Notes: a model not told the origin generated them from the letters alone. Shown: positions 1-9,468, counted from the stretch's first letter. The stretch is DNA of 64,000 bases from Sinorhizobium sp. RAC02 (GCF_001713395.1 NZ_CP016451.1:62001-126000), one strand, 5' to 3'. Numbers and translations: made by a program.

Positions 1-623
1 GCGAAGAAGTGCAGCTTCTCGACGGTCAGGCGCCGAGTTTGCGGATCGTAGTGCTTCAGATTGTCCTTTACCACCCGGCGGAAATCGAGATCGCTGGCGA
101 TCTTGAAACGGCTGTGGCGCCGCCGGTCGACGACACCGGAAAAGGCCAGTGCCATTTCGCGCGACAGCCTCTCCATCAACTTTCGAACCACCTCCTGCAC
201 CAGCTTGCGCGCCATCACCAGAATGTCCGGCGACATCAGATGCTTGGTGCGCAGTACCGCCTTCAGCAGCGTCTCGTTCGGCTCGGCGCGCGAAAGTACG
301 TCGGGATTGGTGATGATGTCGTCGATCGCATACTGCTCGATCGCGTCACGTTCAATCCGTTCGATGGTTTCCTTGGGGAAGAGCCGATGGATGTCGTTGA
401 TCCATTGCGGCGTCGTCAGGGCGGAATCGCCGCGCCCGCCCTGACGGCTGATATTGCGGGAACCGTCCTCGTCGTCGCGCCCGTAGAGCCAGTCAAGCGC
501 CGCATCCATGGCGATGGCATCGGCCGATAGGGCGCATCCCGCCGACCGGCAGGCGCCGTCCGAAGCCTCGCCGAGGATGAGACGCCAGCGCGTCAGCGGA
601 TCGAGACCGGTCACCTGGCTCAT
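1..623 (-). CDS. VWA/CoxE-type protein, N-terminal part (truncated by window edge)
   Basis: The reading frame is open from the ATG at 623 to the window edge, about 207 codons without a stop. The start overlaps the stop of the upstream WGR-DUF4132 gene in an ATGA, so the two are translationally coupled. The visible part is a helical region rich in charged residues, with a run around residues 95-180 that resembles the segment preceding the VWA domain of YehP/CoxE-type proteins. The VWA domain and its MIDAS motif would lie beyond position 1, so they are not seen. In this family the VWA partner is thought to act with the MoxR ATPase as a chaperone-like pair. The assignment rests mainly on the neighbours and on weak sequence resemblance. 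Confidence 0.7.
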   Translation of the reverse strand, partial: MSQVTGLDPLTRWRLILGEASDGACRSAGCALSADAIAMDAALDWLYGRDDEDGSRNISRQGGRGDSALTTPQWINDIHRLFPKETIERIERDAIEQYAIDDIITNPDVLSRAEPNETLLKAVLRTKHLMSPDILVMARKLVQEVVRKLMERLSREMALAFSGVVDRRRHSRFKIASDLDFRRVVKDNLKHYDPQTRRLTVEKLHFF

Positions 624-3600
624 TTGACGGCGGTCTCGGCCAGAAGCGCCAGGCCGCGCAGCATTTCGCTGGCCGTCACCGGATCGAGCTGGCCGAATTT
701 CGGCCCCTCGCTCTGATTGCGGCCATAGGGTGGTTCGAACGTCAGCTTGCCGAGCGTCTGCTGCTTGTCCTCCCAATCGCCGCCGCCGGTGAAAATGCCT
801 TCCCCGAAGTAGAACATGGCGTCTTTGGTCGAGCCGTCGAGGAAGCGGACGGGCCGCTCCAGCCACCAGATGCAGCCGCCGTCCTGGGGAGAGCCGAGCG
901 CCCAGCCCCGCGAGGCCATGCCGCGCAGGCGGGGCGTTTCCACCTTCAGGCCATCGAAGCGCCCGATCTCGTTGGTGTTTTTCTCCGCCTCCGTCAGTTC
1001 GTAAATCTCGCGGCCGAGCTGTGGGAAGGGCTGCGAGATTTCGTAGTCACCGAACAGCGCGCCCCAGGCATCGAGCCCCCCGGCCGGCAGATGCAGCGGA
1101 TGGATGAGGCCGATCACGCCGCTCGCCTCGGCGGAAAAGTCGAGGTCCAGCGTGTCGTCCTGTGCATCGGTGACCGAAAGATCATCCGACACCCGGAAAA
1201 TGGTGCTTGGGGCCGTGCGGGGATCGAGATCGGCATAGACGCCCCAGACGAGACGCTGGGTGAGATGGCGGATCAACGGATGGCTGGCGAAGAAGACCCA
1301 GAACACCTGCGGCGTCACCCGGCGCGAATGCGAGAGCATGTTCTCCAGCCGGCTGATCTGGATGCTGGCGACGGCGCGTGCGTCCTTCTTCAGGGCCGAC
1401 CAGCGCTTTGTCGCCTCGCCGGCCAGTTCCTGATCGTCGGACTTGTTCGGTTTCGGCAGATCCTTCAACCGCTTGCCGGTCTCGTCCTTGGCCCAGGGCT
1501 TCAGGAATTCGTCGAAGCCGACGCGGAATCGCCGTTCGCCGAACACCAGGTCCATTCCGCCGCGGTCATCGAGATCGAGATCCGGTGCTAGGCGGTCGGC
1601 CAGCTCTTCCGGGGTCAGTTCACGCGCCTCGGCCAGCTGCGCGATCTTTTCGCGCGCTTTTTCCTGAAGGCCCTTGAACTTCAGCTTTTCGGCAATACCG
1701 TTCAGGTTCATCAGCGCCACGTCCGTGCCGATGTCGGCCAGCACATCGAGACCGGTGACGGCGCGGGCATGGGCCGCTTCGCCCGGCCACTTGCGGATCA
1801 GGCGGGTGAGCTTGCGGGCGCATTCATCGTCGCCCAGCCAGCCGAGCCCGCGCAGCGCCCAGCCGTCCTTGGAGGGTGCGCCTTCCGCCAGCCATGCGGC
1901 GAACACGTCCCAGGCCAATGCGGCCAAGCTCTCGGCGGTGGTGGCTTCCTTGACGATGTCGATGCCGGCATAGATGCTCTCGGGTGTGCTGAATGACAGC
2001 ATTTCGGCAATCGCCACCATGGCTTCGTCGGAAAGTGCGCCGCCCTGCTTCAGCACCGGCCGCGTCAGCGAGGCGGGCTTGAACCAGCCCGGCACTTTGG
2101 CGATGCGCGCCGGATAACGCTGCAGCGGATCGCGGTCGAGCACTTCCGCCACCGCGTCCGGCGCCTTGGGATCTTGACTTGCATAGGAGCGAGCGACCGC
2201 CTCGATCATCGCGCGGCCGTCCTCCCGGTCTTTCGCGAGCCAGCGCAGGGCATGTTCGGCGGCGTCGCGGGCCGGTCCCATGGCCCCCGTTGCTTCCGGA
2301 ACGAGCCGGGTGACGGCGGTTTCGCGGTGACGGCGCAGCCACTGCATAGCGGGAAGGCGCGCCTTCTTGAGCTTCAGCAGTGCGCGGGCCGCGTGCGGCG
2401 CGATCTCGCCGGCATCGACATCCCTGGCTCGATCGAGCATGCCAGTCGGATCGCCCTCGATCTGTTTCAGGAGGCCCGGCAGGCCGCGTTCGCCGAAGCG
2501 GGCCATCATGCGCGGATAGACATCGTCGGTGAAATAGCCGGTGGCCACGCCGGGGCAACTCCAAAGCACCAACGCCAGTGAATCCGGCTGGCGGTCGATG
2601 CCGGCGAAGAGCTTGTTCCAGCCGCTCGAACTGATGGCATAGGAACGAGCCCGATAGATCTGCATGACGCGCTCGTACACAAAGCCGAGCACATTTTCCT
2701 GCTCGTCGCCGCGCTGGGGCAAGGGGCGGGAACGAGCCGGCACGCCATACCAATCGGGCAGGGGCGTGGCTTCGAATTCGGCGATCAGTGCGACCAGTTC
2801 ATCAACGTCGGTTACGACCTTGGCTTGGGAAATCCGCCAACGGTTTTCCTCCCCCGGCGGTTCGTCGGGTTCGTAGCGGAACGGGGTAGCAAGCGGCTTG
2901 AGGGCAAGAACGACATCCTCGGTCTTTTTCGCCTTCTTGCGCCATGGCGGGTCGGTCAGTACTGGCGGAACGGCATCACTGGCAGCGATGGGGACATTTT
3001 GCGTTTCCAGCAAACGATCAAGATTGGCAAGAGCCTTGGCATTGCCGTGAAGCCATCGTCTCAGCGTCTCCTCGGGATATCGCTTTGTCATATCCATGAC
3101 GCGGGCGCGGATAACCGGCTCGTTGCGACCGGCGGCCTGCGCGGAGACAAATTGTTGGAACATGTTGTCTGGACTTTCTTCGGTCGCCTCATCGAGCGCC
3201 GCCCGGATCCATTTTTCGTGCAGGAAGGGTATCAGCAGGCCAAGCGCTGAATTGTCGCCCGTGGCCAGCATGATGCGCGCCATCGCCCTGCGCTGGTCGT
3301 CATTGGCGTAGTGCAACAGCCATTCGAGCGTAGGCAGGGATGTCTCGCCGTGGTGACGGGCGGAAGCGACCACCGTCGCGGCTATGTCCTGAAGCGAAAC
3401 GTCGAAATACGTGAAATACATGAAATAGGTGCGCTTTGTGCGCCAGCGGGCGACGGCGGACGGCGGCGCCTCGGCAATCAGGGGCACCATTTCCAGGATG
3501 GCGCCGACATCCTCGCCGGCAGATGCCGCAGCATTCAGCACGGCAAGCGGTTTCAGGTCGTGCTCGCCTGTACGGTCGTCGCCGAGGACGAAGGCGAAGT

Positions 3601-4600
3601 AGGCGCGGCGTTTATGATCCACCTGATCGTCGCAAGCCAGACTGAAGACATCGACAGCCTGTTGGTATTCTTCGTCCGATACTTTGACCAGAACGTTGCG
3701 CAGAGCGAGTGCGAGCGGTGAACTCCAGGCAGAATGTTCGTAGCCGTATCGCGGCCGGTTCGCCGTGCCGAGGAGCGGCAAAGCTGCTTGCGCCAACGCC
3801 GCCGCACCCGCTGTTTGCGCCAGCCAATGAAAGAAATAGGACAGGCAGAGCAGGCTGGCCGTACGGCGGTCTTCGTCGGAGCCGTCCATCGATACGGTCA
3901 AGCGTTGCGTCGCGGCCTCGATCTTGACGATCCAGTTGCGGGCCTCCTCCATGTCGATCGATGGGTCGCTTTTGCCGGCGAGCTTCGATTTCAGCCACCC
4001 GACCGCGCCCCCGCCGGGCATCTTCGGCCCCTCGCTTCCAAGCCGCTCCTGCAACCAGTCTACCGCTTCCTTTCCTTCCTCGACGGCCTTGGGAAGAAGC
4101 ATCTGCAGCGTGCCGGCGAGCGCCTGCCAGGCCGCGGCGGCCTCATAGAGTACGCCATCCGGGTAGGTGCGCGTTGCCAGGGGCTTGCCAAGCAGCTTTC
4201 CCAGCTCGTTGGAAGGTTCGATAGCGACAGGCCCCTGCGCCGGCTCGGAATCCGGCGCGGCAGTCAGCGTTGGCGCAACGGTATCTTTCTCCAGGGTTGC
4301 GGCAAGCGGTTCGGCCGGGGTCGGCGCGGCAGCCTGCTGCACCGGTTGCCTGGTCTCCTCCTTTTTTGTCGCAGGCTCGGGCGTGGCGGATGGCGCGCCG
4401 GCGGGCACATAGCCCTTTCCGGTCTTCTCCTTGACCAGCCTGTTCTTCTCCTTAGTCGCGGCGTCGGCGCTGTCGAATTGCTTTTCCTTGGTCTGACCCT
4501 GGGTGCCGATACGTCCGTATGTGACCGTCAGGGTCGTTCCATCGACCGAGGCCTCCCAGAATTTCGATGACGTGCCTTCGATAAGTTCGTAGCGTTCCAT
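620..4600 (-). CDS. WGR and DUF4132 domain protein (MolR/YehI-like)
   Basis: This 1326-residue protein opens with a WGR domain (residues 1-70), with the signature YGRIGTQGQ at 28-36. A Pro/Ala/Glu-rich linker (about 70-130) follows, then a very long helical-repeat region. The C-terminal DUF4132 domain covers about the last 250 residues and contains GWALGSPQDGG and a Trp-rich WWLERPV segment. WGR domains are known from PARPs and MolR and are linked to nucleic-acid or protein binding; the biochemical role of DUF4132 is unknown. The start is well supported by GAGGAGA upstream of the ATG. It lies 36 bp after the DUF5682 gene and overlaps the VWA gene. The family resembles E. coli YehI, once called MolR. 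Confidence 0.88.
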   Translation of the reverse strand: MERYELIEGTSSKFWEASVDGTTLTVTYGRIGTQGQTKEKQFDSADAATKEKNRLVKEKTGKGYVPAGAPSATPEPATKKEETRQPVQQAAAPTPAEPLAATLEKDTVAPTLTAAPDSEPAQGPVAIEPSNELGKLLGKPLATRTYPDGVLYEAAAAWQALAGTLQMLLPKAVEEGKEAVDWLQERLGSEGPKMPGGGAVGWLKSKLAGKSDPSIDMEEARNWIVKIEAATQRLTVSMDGSDEDRRTASLLCLSYFFHWLAQTAGAAALAQAALPLLGTANRPRYGYEHSAWSSPLALALRNVLVKVSDEEYQQAVDVFSLACDDQVDHKRRAYFAFVLGDDRTGEHDLKPLAVLNAAASAGEDVGAILEMVPLIAEAPPSAVARWRTKRTYFMYFTYFDVSLQDIAATVVASARHHGETSLPTLEWLLHYANDDQRRAMARIMLATGDNSALGLLIPFLHEKWIRAALDEATEESPDNMFQQFVSAQAAGRNEPVIRARVMDMTKRYPEETLRRWLHGNAKALANLDRLLETQNVPIAASDAVPPVLTDPPWRKKAKKTEDVVLALKPLATPFRYEPDEPPGEENRWRISQAKVVTDVDELVALIAEFEATPLPDWYGVPARSRPLPQRGDEQENVLGFVYERVMQIYRARSYAISSSGWNKLFAGIDRQPDSLALVLWSCPGVATGYFTDDVYPRMMARFGERGLPGLLKQIEGDPTGMLDRARDVDAGEIAPHAARALLKLKKARLPAMQWLRRHRETAVTRLVPEATGAMGPARDAAEHALRWLAKDREDGRAMIEAVARSYASQDPKAPDAVAEVLDRDPLQRYPARIAKVPGWFKPASLTRPVLKQGGALSDEAMVAIAEMLSFSTPESIYAGIDIVKEATTAESLAALAWDVFAAWLAEGAPSKDGWALRGLGWLGDDECARKLTRLIRKWPGEAAHARAVTGLDVLADIGTDVALMNLNGIAEKLKFKGLQEKAREKIAQLAEARELTPEELADRLAPDLDLDDRGGMDLVFGERRFRVGFDEFLKPWAKDETGKRLKDLPKPNKSDDQELAGEATKRWSALKKDARAVASIQISRLENMLSHSRRVTPQVFWVFFASHPLIRHLTQRLVWGVYADLDPRTAPSTIFRVSDDLSVTDAQDDTLDLDFSAEASGVIGLIHPLHLPAGGLDAWGALFGDYEISQPFPQLGREIYELTEAEKNTNEIGRFDGLKVETPRLRGMASRGWALGSPQDGGCIWWLERPVRFLDGSTKDAMFYFGEGIFTGGGDWEDKQQTLGKLTFEPPYGRNQSEGPKFGQLDPVTASEMLRGLALLAETAVK

Positions 4601-4636
4601 CTCTATCTCCTCATCTTTGGATCAGACAGACCCTAA

Positions 4637-6967
4637 TCAAATCAATCCGTCACGGGAAAGCCGTTGCGCCACTGTTGCTTCCAGCGCCATGGCTGCAGCC
4701 TGGTCGGCGATGTCGGTACGCTGCCGCATCCATTGCAGCGCTTCGATCTGCGCTTGCGCGTCGCCGCGCCCCAGCGCCCGTAAGAGGATATGGGCTAATC
4801 TTTCCCGCTCGCGCGGGGGGAAAAAGGCAAAGGCCCGCCGCAACGCTGGCAGCGCCACCAGAAACTCTTCGTCGCTCCAGGCATCGACCACTTGCCCCAC
4901 GGCATCGGTGACCGGCAGGTCGACGGCAATTTCCTCGCGCGACAGCGCAAAAAGTCCGGCCAGGAAATCGCCGAGCTGGCTCGGCCGGCTGAAATGGTCC
5001 ACGCGGGAGACGATGCCGCATCCATCGTTGCGGCCGCAGGCGATCAGCGTGCCGAGCGCTGCACCGGCAAGGGCCGGTACGGTATCGCGATCGTTCAAGC
5101 ATCTGCTGAGCGCCACCACCAGCGCCGCACGGTCGATGTCGAGATCCGGGCAATCGCGGATCATGTCACGGCAGGCGGCGAGCGCATTGATGGTGCGTCG
5201 ACCCTCGTCCTCGTTTCGTATGGATTCGATCAGCCACAGAACCCGTGCGAAGATGCGTTCGCACAACTGGCCGAGGCCCTGGCGCGCCTGTTCGCCGAAA
5301 ATGTGGCCGAAGCGATGAAGCCGCACCGCCTGCAGTCCGGCGCTGCCGATCTCGCCGATCTCATGCGAGCGGGCAACGCCGGCGGCGATTTGTCGGGCCA
5401 GATCGCTTTCGAGACCGAGCAGTCCGGCAAACAGCGCATCGGAAAGGCACACGGACAGGATATTCAAATCGTCGCCGGCGCGCGCCACACGATCGGCCAA
5501 CAGCCCGGCGGCCGCCATCGGCAAGGTACCGCCCCAGCGGGACGCCTCGATCAGCACCCCTTCGGCATCGCGGTGGCGGATCAACCGGAAGATATCGCGC
5601 GGCGCCCTGGTTTCCGCCGTTAGGGAACCTGCCAGACGCTCCAGCCCGGGCAGGCGCAACAGCCGCAACGCATGAAGCATCTGGCTCCGCATGCGATCGC
5701 GTGGCTCGTTCCAGTCCAGTTCCAGCCGCTTGGCGACGGGGCCGGGCGTCATATCCGCCTCGAACAAGCGGGTATCGACATCATCGAGGAGTGGCGGTCG
5801 GCGCGTGCCGGGCGCAATCTTTCCGCGACGGTTTCCTGTCATCGCCTTCAGCATGGCGACAAGAGCCGGGTGCGTGCCAGGCTTCACGGAGCCGGCCTGC
5901 GCCCAGGCGGCCGGGGCTTCCAGCTCGTCCTTGACCAGTGTCGCAAGCGCTGCATCGAGAAGGTCGGCTCTGAGGATCGCAACATGGCCCCGAGCCCGCG
6001 CCAGCGCCAATGCATGGGTCTGCCAGGCGATGCGGTCGGCGGTGGACACCACTTGGCCCGCGTCGCGCAACCCTTGCGAAATTGCATTGGCGGCCCAGTC
6101 GGCGGCAGGAGCAAGCCCGCGTTCGCGCACCTGTTCATAATAGGCGGGCGAGGGCATTCCCGAGGCATAACCGGTGAAGCGATCGAGCCTTTGGTAGTCG
6201 TAGGGCAACACATAGCTGCCGACGCGCTCGTCCTCCCCCGGGATCGGCATCGCCGGTTTGTTGCCATCCATTTCCTGTGACATTCGGCGGATCGCTTGCG
6301 CATGCCAGCCGCCGCAGACCAGTACAACATCGGCGCTTTCGGTTTGATCGAGCGCCCAGGCCGCATGGGCCGCCATGAAGCGTTCGCGGGCGAGTTCAGC
6401 CGGGTCTTCTGCGCCTTCCGGGCGCAAGAGGTCGAAATAGCGATCGAGCCGCGCGCCAAGTTCGGCCTTCGGTGCCTGTTCTGCCAGAGCATCCCAGACG
6501 GCATCGAGCCCGTCTTCTCCCAGCGCCTTGCCGAGCGCCGCTTCCGCCGCATTGGCCCGCACCGTGTGCGGATCGGCATAGCGGTTGGCGCGGTCGCCGA
6601 AATCCGGATGCCAGGCGGGCAGGTCGCAGAACATCGGGGTTGCGCCGACCTTCCACGCGGCCTGTAACGCTTCCCACTCCGGGGAATAGCTGCAAAACGG
6701 CGAATAGGACGCGAACGTGCGCTCCGCCTTGGCGTGATAGCTGAAGATCGCCAGCGGCAGTATGTGCGGCAACCGCAGATCATCAATATGCGGATTAAAA
6801 TCCGCGGGTCCTTCGATCAGCACGAAGGAGGGCCGCAATGTCTCGATCGTCTCCGCGACCATCCGGGCGCAGGCCGGCGAATGGTGGCGCACACCGAGAA
6901 CGGTCAGTCTTTCGGTTTTGTCCCGCGCCTGCGCTGGCTTAGGACGTGAGAAGATGCCGAGCCTCAT
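4637..6967 (-). CDS. DUF5682 family protein (YehM-like)
   Basis: A 776-residue cytoplasmic protein of the DUF5682 type. The conserved N-terminal motif GVRHHSPACA (about residues 25-34) and the nearby IEGPADFNPHI (51-61) are typical and recall ChaN/TraB-like putative hydrolase cores. The C-terminal half is helical with Arg/Leu-rich repeats. I chose the ATG at 6967 because GGAAGG lies 6 bases upstream; a GTG at 6988 would add seven residues. The start lies inside the 3' end of the MoxR gene (29-bp overlap), which indicates coupled translation. DUF5682 proteins recur next to MoxR, VWA and WGR-DUF4132 genes, as with E. coli yehM. The activity of the family is not established. Confidence 0.85.
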   Translation of the reverse strand: MRLGIFSRPKPAQARDKTERLTVLGVRHHSPACARMVAETIETLRPSFVLIEGPADFNPHIDDLRLPHILPLAIFSYHAKAERTFASYSPFCSYSPEWEALQAAWKVGATPMFCDLPAWHPDFGDRANRYADPHTVRANAAEAALGKALGEDGLDAVWDALAEQAPKAELGARLDRYFDLLRPEGAEDPAELARERFMAAHAAWALDQTESADVVLVCGGWHAQAIRRMSQEMDGNKPAMPIPGEDERVGSYVLPYDYQRLDRFTGYASGMPSPAYYEQVRERGLAPAADWAANAISQGLRDAGQVVSTADRIAWQTHALALARARGHVAILRADLLDAALATLVKDELEAPAAWAQAGSVKPGTHPALVAMLKAMTGNRRGKIAPGTRRPPLLDDVDTRLFEADMTPGPVAKRLELDWNEPRDRMRSQMLHALRLLRLPGLERLAGSLTAETRAPRDIFRLIRHRDAEGVLIEASRWGGTLPMAAAGLLADRVARAGDDLNILSVCLSDALFAGLLGLESDLARQIAAGVARSHEIGEIGSAGLQAVRLHRFGHIFGEQARQGLGQLCERIFARVLWLIESIRNEDEGRRTINALAACRDMIRDCPDLDIDRAALVVALSRCLNDRDTVPALAGAALGTLIACGRNDGCGIVSRVDHFSRPSQLGDFLAGLFALSREEIAVDLPVTDAVGQVVDAWSDEEFLVALPALRRAFAFFPPRERERLAHILLRALGRGDAQAQIEALQWMRQRTDIADQAAAMALEATVAQRLSRDGLI

Positions 6968-8030
6968 AGAGCGCCTTCCATGCTGCACCGGGCCGCTTCG
7001 ACGCCTTCTGCTCCAGATAGCGTGCGAGCTTCTTCAAGTCTTCCGCATTGTCCTTGGCGGCGGTGCCAGCAAGGCACTCGACGATATCCTCGGGGCGTCC
7101 GCCGTCGCCGCGCAGATAATGGCCGCGAACGCCGATCGCGTGGGCGACGCTGACGGCTTCGGCCGTGCTCATGACCGAGCTCAGTTTTTCCATGCTGCCT
7201 TCGCTCGAAAGTCCCTCGCGCAATTCGCGGAAGCAGGTGACGAGGACCTCCAGTACCTCGTCGCTCGGCATTACCGGTACGCCGGAACGCGCCAGGAGCT
7301 TGGCGGCCTCGCGCTTGACGAGATCGAGTTCCTCGTCGGCATTGCGGATCGGGAAAACGGTCTCGAAATTGAACCGACGTTTCAGCGCCGCCGACATATC
7401 GTTGACGCCGCGATCGCGCGTGTTGGCGGTGGCAATGATGTTGAAGCCTTCCCGGGCAAAAACCATGCCGTCGTCTCCAGAGAGTTCCGGCACCGCCAGC
7501 ACCCGGTCGGACAGCACGGAGAGCAGGCTATCCTGCACTTCAAGCGGGCAGCGGGTGATTTCTTCAAAGCGCACGATACGTCCGCTCGACATGCCCTGAT
7601 GAAGCGGCGCGGGAACGAGCGCGCGGCGCGTTGGACCTTCGCTGACCAGAAGCGCGTAATTCCAGCCATATTTGATCTGGTCTTCGGTCAGCGATGCGCC
7701 GCCTTGGATGGTGAGTTTGGAATCCCCGCTGATTGCAGCGGCGAGCAGTTCGGAAAGAAAACTTTTTGCCGTACCGGGTTCCCCGATTAAGAGCAGGGCG
7801 CGCGAGGTGGCAAGGGTCACCATCGCACGTTCGACCAGCGAGGGAGAAGCGACCAGCTTGGCGGCCGCGCCCTTACCGCCAAGGATAAAGGATTTGACCG
7901 CCGTCAAAGACAGGAGCCAGCCGGGCGGTCGTGGGTCGCGGTCAGCACGTCTCAACGCTTCGAGTTCGTCAGCATAGGCAATTTCGGCTGGTGGGCGCTG
8001 GATGGTGGCAGGATCGTTTTTTTCGGTCAT
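6939..8030 (-). CDS. MoxR-family AAA+ ATPase (YehL-like)
   Basis: First gene of the operon, 363 residues. All AAA+ elements are visible: Walker A GEPGTAKS (83-90), Walker B RIVRFEEITR (151-160), sensor 1 NIIATANTRDRG (197-208) and a probable arginine finger in KRRF (217-220). MoxR ATPases act as chaperone-like remodellers, usually with a VWA partner; the matching VWA gene is three genes downstream. The ATG at 8030 fits the domain start. An upstream TTG would add 38 residues of unlikely sequence. The Shine-Dalgarno is weak. Region 8031-8286, upstream, holds no gene that I recognise and presumably carries the operon promoter. Confidence 0.92.
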   Translation of the reverse strand: MTEKNDPATIQRPPAEIAYADELEALRRADRDPRPPGWLLSLTAVKSFILGGKGAAAKLVASPSLVERAMVTLATSRALLLIGEPGTAKSFLSELLAAAISGDSKLTIQGGASLTEDQIKYGWNYALLVSEGPTRRALVPAPLHQGMSSGRIVRFEEITRCPLEVQDSLLSVLSDRVLAVPELSGDDGMVFAREGFNIIATANTRDRGVNDMSAALKRRFNFETVFPIRNADEELDLVKREAAKLLARSGVPVMPSDEVLEVLVTCFRELREGLSSEGSMEKLSSVMSTAEAVSVAHAIGVRGHYLRGDGGRPEDIVECLAGTAAKDNAEDLKKLARYLEQKASKRPGAAWKALYEARHLLTS

Positions 8031-8286
8031 GAGGGCCTGTTGGTCGCATCTTAGAAACACAAATCTAGGACACTGCGCCGCTAAAGCCATAGGCGGCGCC
8101 TGCGACCATTGCGCGGTTTCTCTTCCGCAAGGCTGGCATCCCAAGATGACGTTGTTGTGTCGACGCGGAGGGGATAGGTCGATGCCCTGAACATGCGGGT
8201 GTCAATTCCAGATTTACCAGAGGTTGTGGGCCACCATGAATTCATAAATGGGCATTGAGTCTCTCAAGGAAAGAGCGCTACGCTGA

Positions 8287-8526
8287 GTAGCTTGCGGCAG
8301 AACGGCCTGGCTCTTCGCCGGTTCCGACCGCGGCGCCGACCGGGCGTCCGCCATGCGCTCCCTTATCATGACCGCACGGCTGAATGACATGGATCCCAAG
8401 GCCTGGCTCGCCGATGTCCTTGCCCGCATCGGGGACCTGCCTACGTCTCGCCTCCCGGAACTGCTCCCATGGGAATGGAAGCGCCACTGTCAGGCCGAAA
8501 ACTCGTCTCATCAGCACGCTGCCTGA
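8287..8526 (+). pseudogene. IS66-family transposase (TnpC) C-terminal remnant
   Basis: One frame reads WLFAGSDRGADRAS, then ARLNDMDPKAWLADVLARI and ELLPWEWK before TGA at 8524-8526. This is the characteristic C-terminus of IS66 TnpC. The frame meets a stop at 8284-8286 and no catalytic DDE region is present, so only about the last 80 residues survive. It marks an insertion and deletion event at the left border of the accessory island. Confidence 0.85.
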
Positions 8527-8591
8527 AGCCACATCCCTGCATCATAGCTCAGGCGAACATCGCGCGGGGCGTTCTCTGCCCGCGTGGCTGC

Positions 8592-8603
8592 TCGGATGCT
8601 TAC
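8592..8603 (+). repeat. Probable right terminal inverted repeat of the IS66 remnant
   Basis: The sequence TCGGATGCTTAC lies 66 bp after the TnpC stop. Read on the other strand it begins GTAAGC, the usual outer end of IS66-family elements. The left end is not visible. Confidence 0.6.
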
Positions 8604-8643
8604 GGTTATCAGCGCTATTTGGCACCCCGATCACGAGGACGGA

Positions 8644-8823
8644 TCAAGCCGCTTCCACCACATCATCCGTGATCGTGTCGAGTTCATTAATGCGCAAGAT
8701 GCACTCGATTTGGACGAACAGGCGATGAACGAGGCGGAAGTTGCCGCTGGTGATCTGGACGACCATGGCAGCCCTTGGCGCCTGTAAAGTCAACTCATCG
8801 AGGTTGAGTCCAAGCTGCCGCCA
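8644..8823 (-). pseudogene. TniB/ExeA-like transposon ATPase, C-terminal remnant
   Basis: On the minus strand about 59 residues can be read, including GNFRLVHRLFVQIECILRIN and ELDTITDDVVEAA. This resembles the C-terminal lid region of AAA+ helper ATPases of Mu/Tn7-like transposons. The frame stops just after DVVEAA, about 40 bp from the IS66 right end, so the IS insertion probably cut it. No Walker motifs remain. The family call is from memory of the motif and is moderate. Confidence 0.5.
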
Positions 8824-8857
8824 GCGTCGGGTTTGAACAATCCGAAGGCACGCAACA

Positions 8858-8907
8858 CATTTTGCGACTGAAACTCGTGACGTAACAAGTTTTAGGATTC
8901 CTGCGGC
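8858..8907 (+). repeat. Intergenic palindromic repeat, copy 1
   Basis: The copy reads TTTTGCGACTGAAACTCG, a spacer with ACGTAACAAG, then TTTTAGGATTCCTGCGGC. It matches the central and right parts of the ~50-bp family. It overlaps the last codons of the YcxB-like gene at 8892. Confidence 0.55.
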
Positions 8908-9395
8908 GTTGCGGACGCCACCTTGGATCGCAGAAACTCCCGATCGGTTGGCGATATGGTTTGAACGGGCAGCGTCATGAACTGGCTTGGGGCAGTAAAT
9001 ATCATCCAGTAACCCGGTTTCTCCCAAATCTCGGTGACGCCGGACCACGGAATTTTCGCTGATCCCAATTCGGAGACAATCTCTAATCCTTCACCGAGAA
9101 ACGTGAACTCGGCCTGATGGCTGGACATTCTGCGGAATTTTCCGACTGTGTTGCGATAATGTGCAATCCACACCGTGATAATCAGGCAAGGGGGAAGAAG
9201 AACTACGACGCTGATGACACCAATAAGCCATCCTTGTTCACCTCGCCAAAGCAACCAAATGAGGAAGGCAATCAACACGGCTTCTGCTGCCCACAATGCT
9301 TTCTGGCCAGTCATACCCCGCCGCCAAACGAAAGTCCTGACAGCACCGCGTACCATTTGTTCAGTGTAAGTGATTTTAGCAGTTCTTTTGTACAC
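8892..9395 (-). CDS. YcxB-like membrane protein
   Basis: A 167-residue protein with two hydrophobic helices (roughly residues 34-52 and 56-80) and a cytoplasmic C-terminal domain ending LPVQTISPTDREFLRSKV, as in YcxB-like proteins. The N-terminal KITYTEQMVRGAVRTF also fits that family. I prefer the GTG at 9395, which has GGGGA just upstream and gives the family-like N-terminus; an ATG at 9356 would remove it. YcxB-like proteins are frequent orphans near toxin-immunity loci, but their role is unproven. A second protein of the same layout is found at 34509. Confidence 0.65.
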   Translation of the reverse strand: MYKRTAKITYTEQMVRGAVRTFVWRRGMTGQKALWAAEAVLIAFLIWLLWRGEQGWLIGVISVVVLLPPCLIITVWIAHYRNTVGKFRRMSSHQAEFTFLGEGLEIVSELGSAKIPWSGVTEIWEKPGYWMIFTAPSQFMTLPVQTISPTDREFLRSKVASATPQES

Positions 9396-9418
9396 TAATC
9401 CCCGCTGTGCTCCGCCTT

Positions 9419-9468
9419 GTCGCAAAAATCCCGAGTCTTGGATCTGAGAGTACGCCGACTTTTGCGAC
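9419..9468 (-). repeat. Intergenic palindromic repeat, copy 2
   Basis: The clearest copy. It starts GTCGCAAAAATCCCGAG and ends ACGCCGACTTTTGCGAC, so the two arms are inverted repeats around a 21-bp centre. It lies between the divergent YcxB-like gene and the gene at 9556. In reverse orientation it aligns along its full length with the copy at 11627. Confidence 0.75.

Noticed and set aside
1091..4570. Long plus-strand frames opposite the WGR-DUF4132 gene
   Set aside because: They are antisense shadows of a high-GC gene whose own frame carries clear domains.
8644..9048. A 134-codon minus-strand frame as one gene
   Set aside because: Only its end matches a TniB-like tail; the upstream part lies antiparallel or out of frame within the YcxB-like gene and is spurious.
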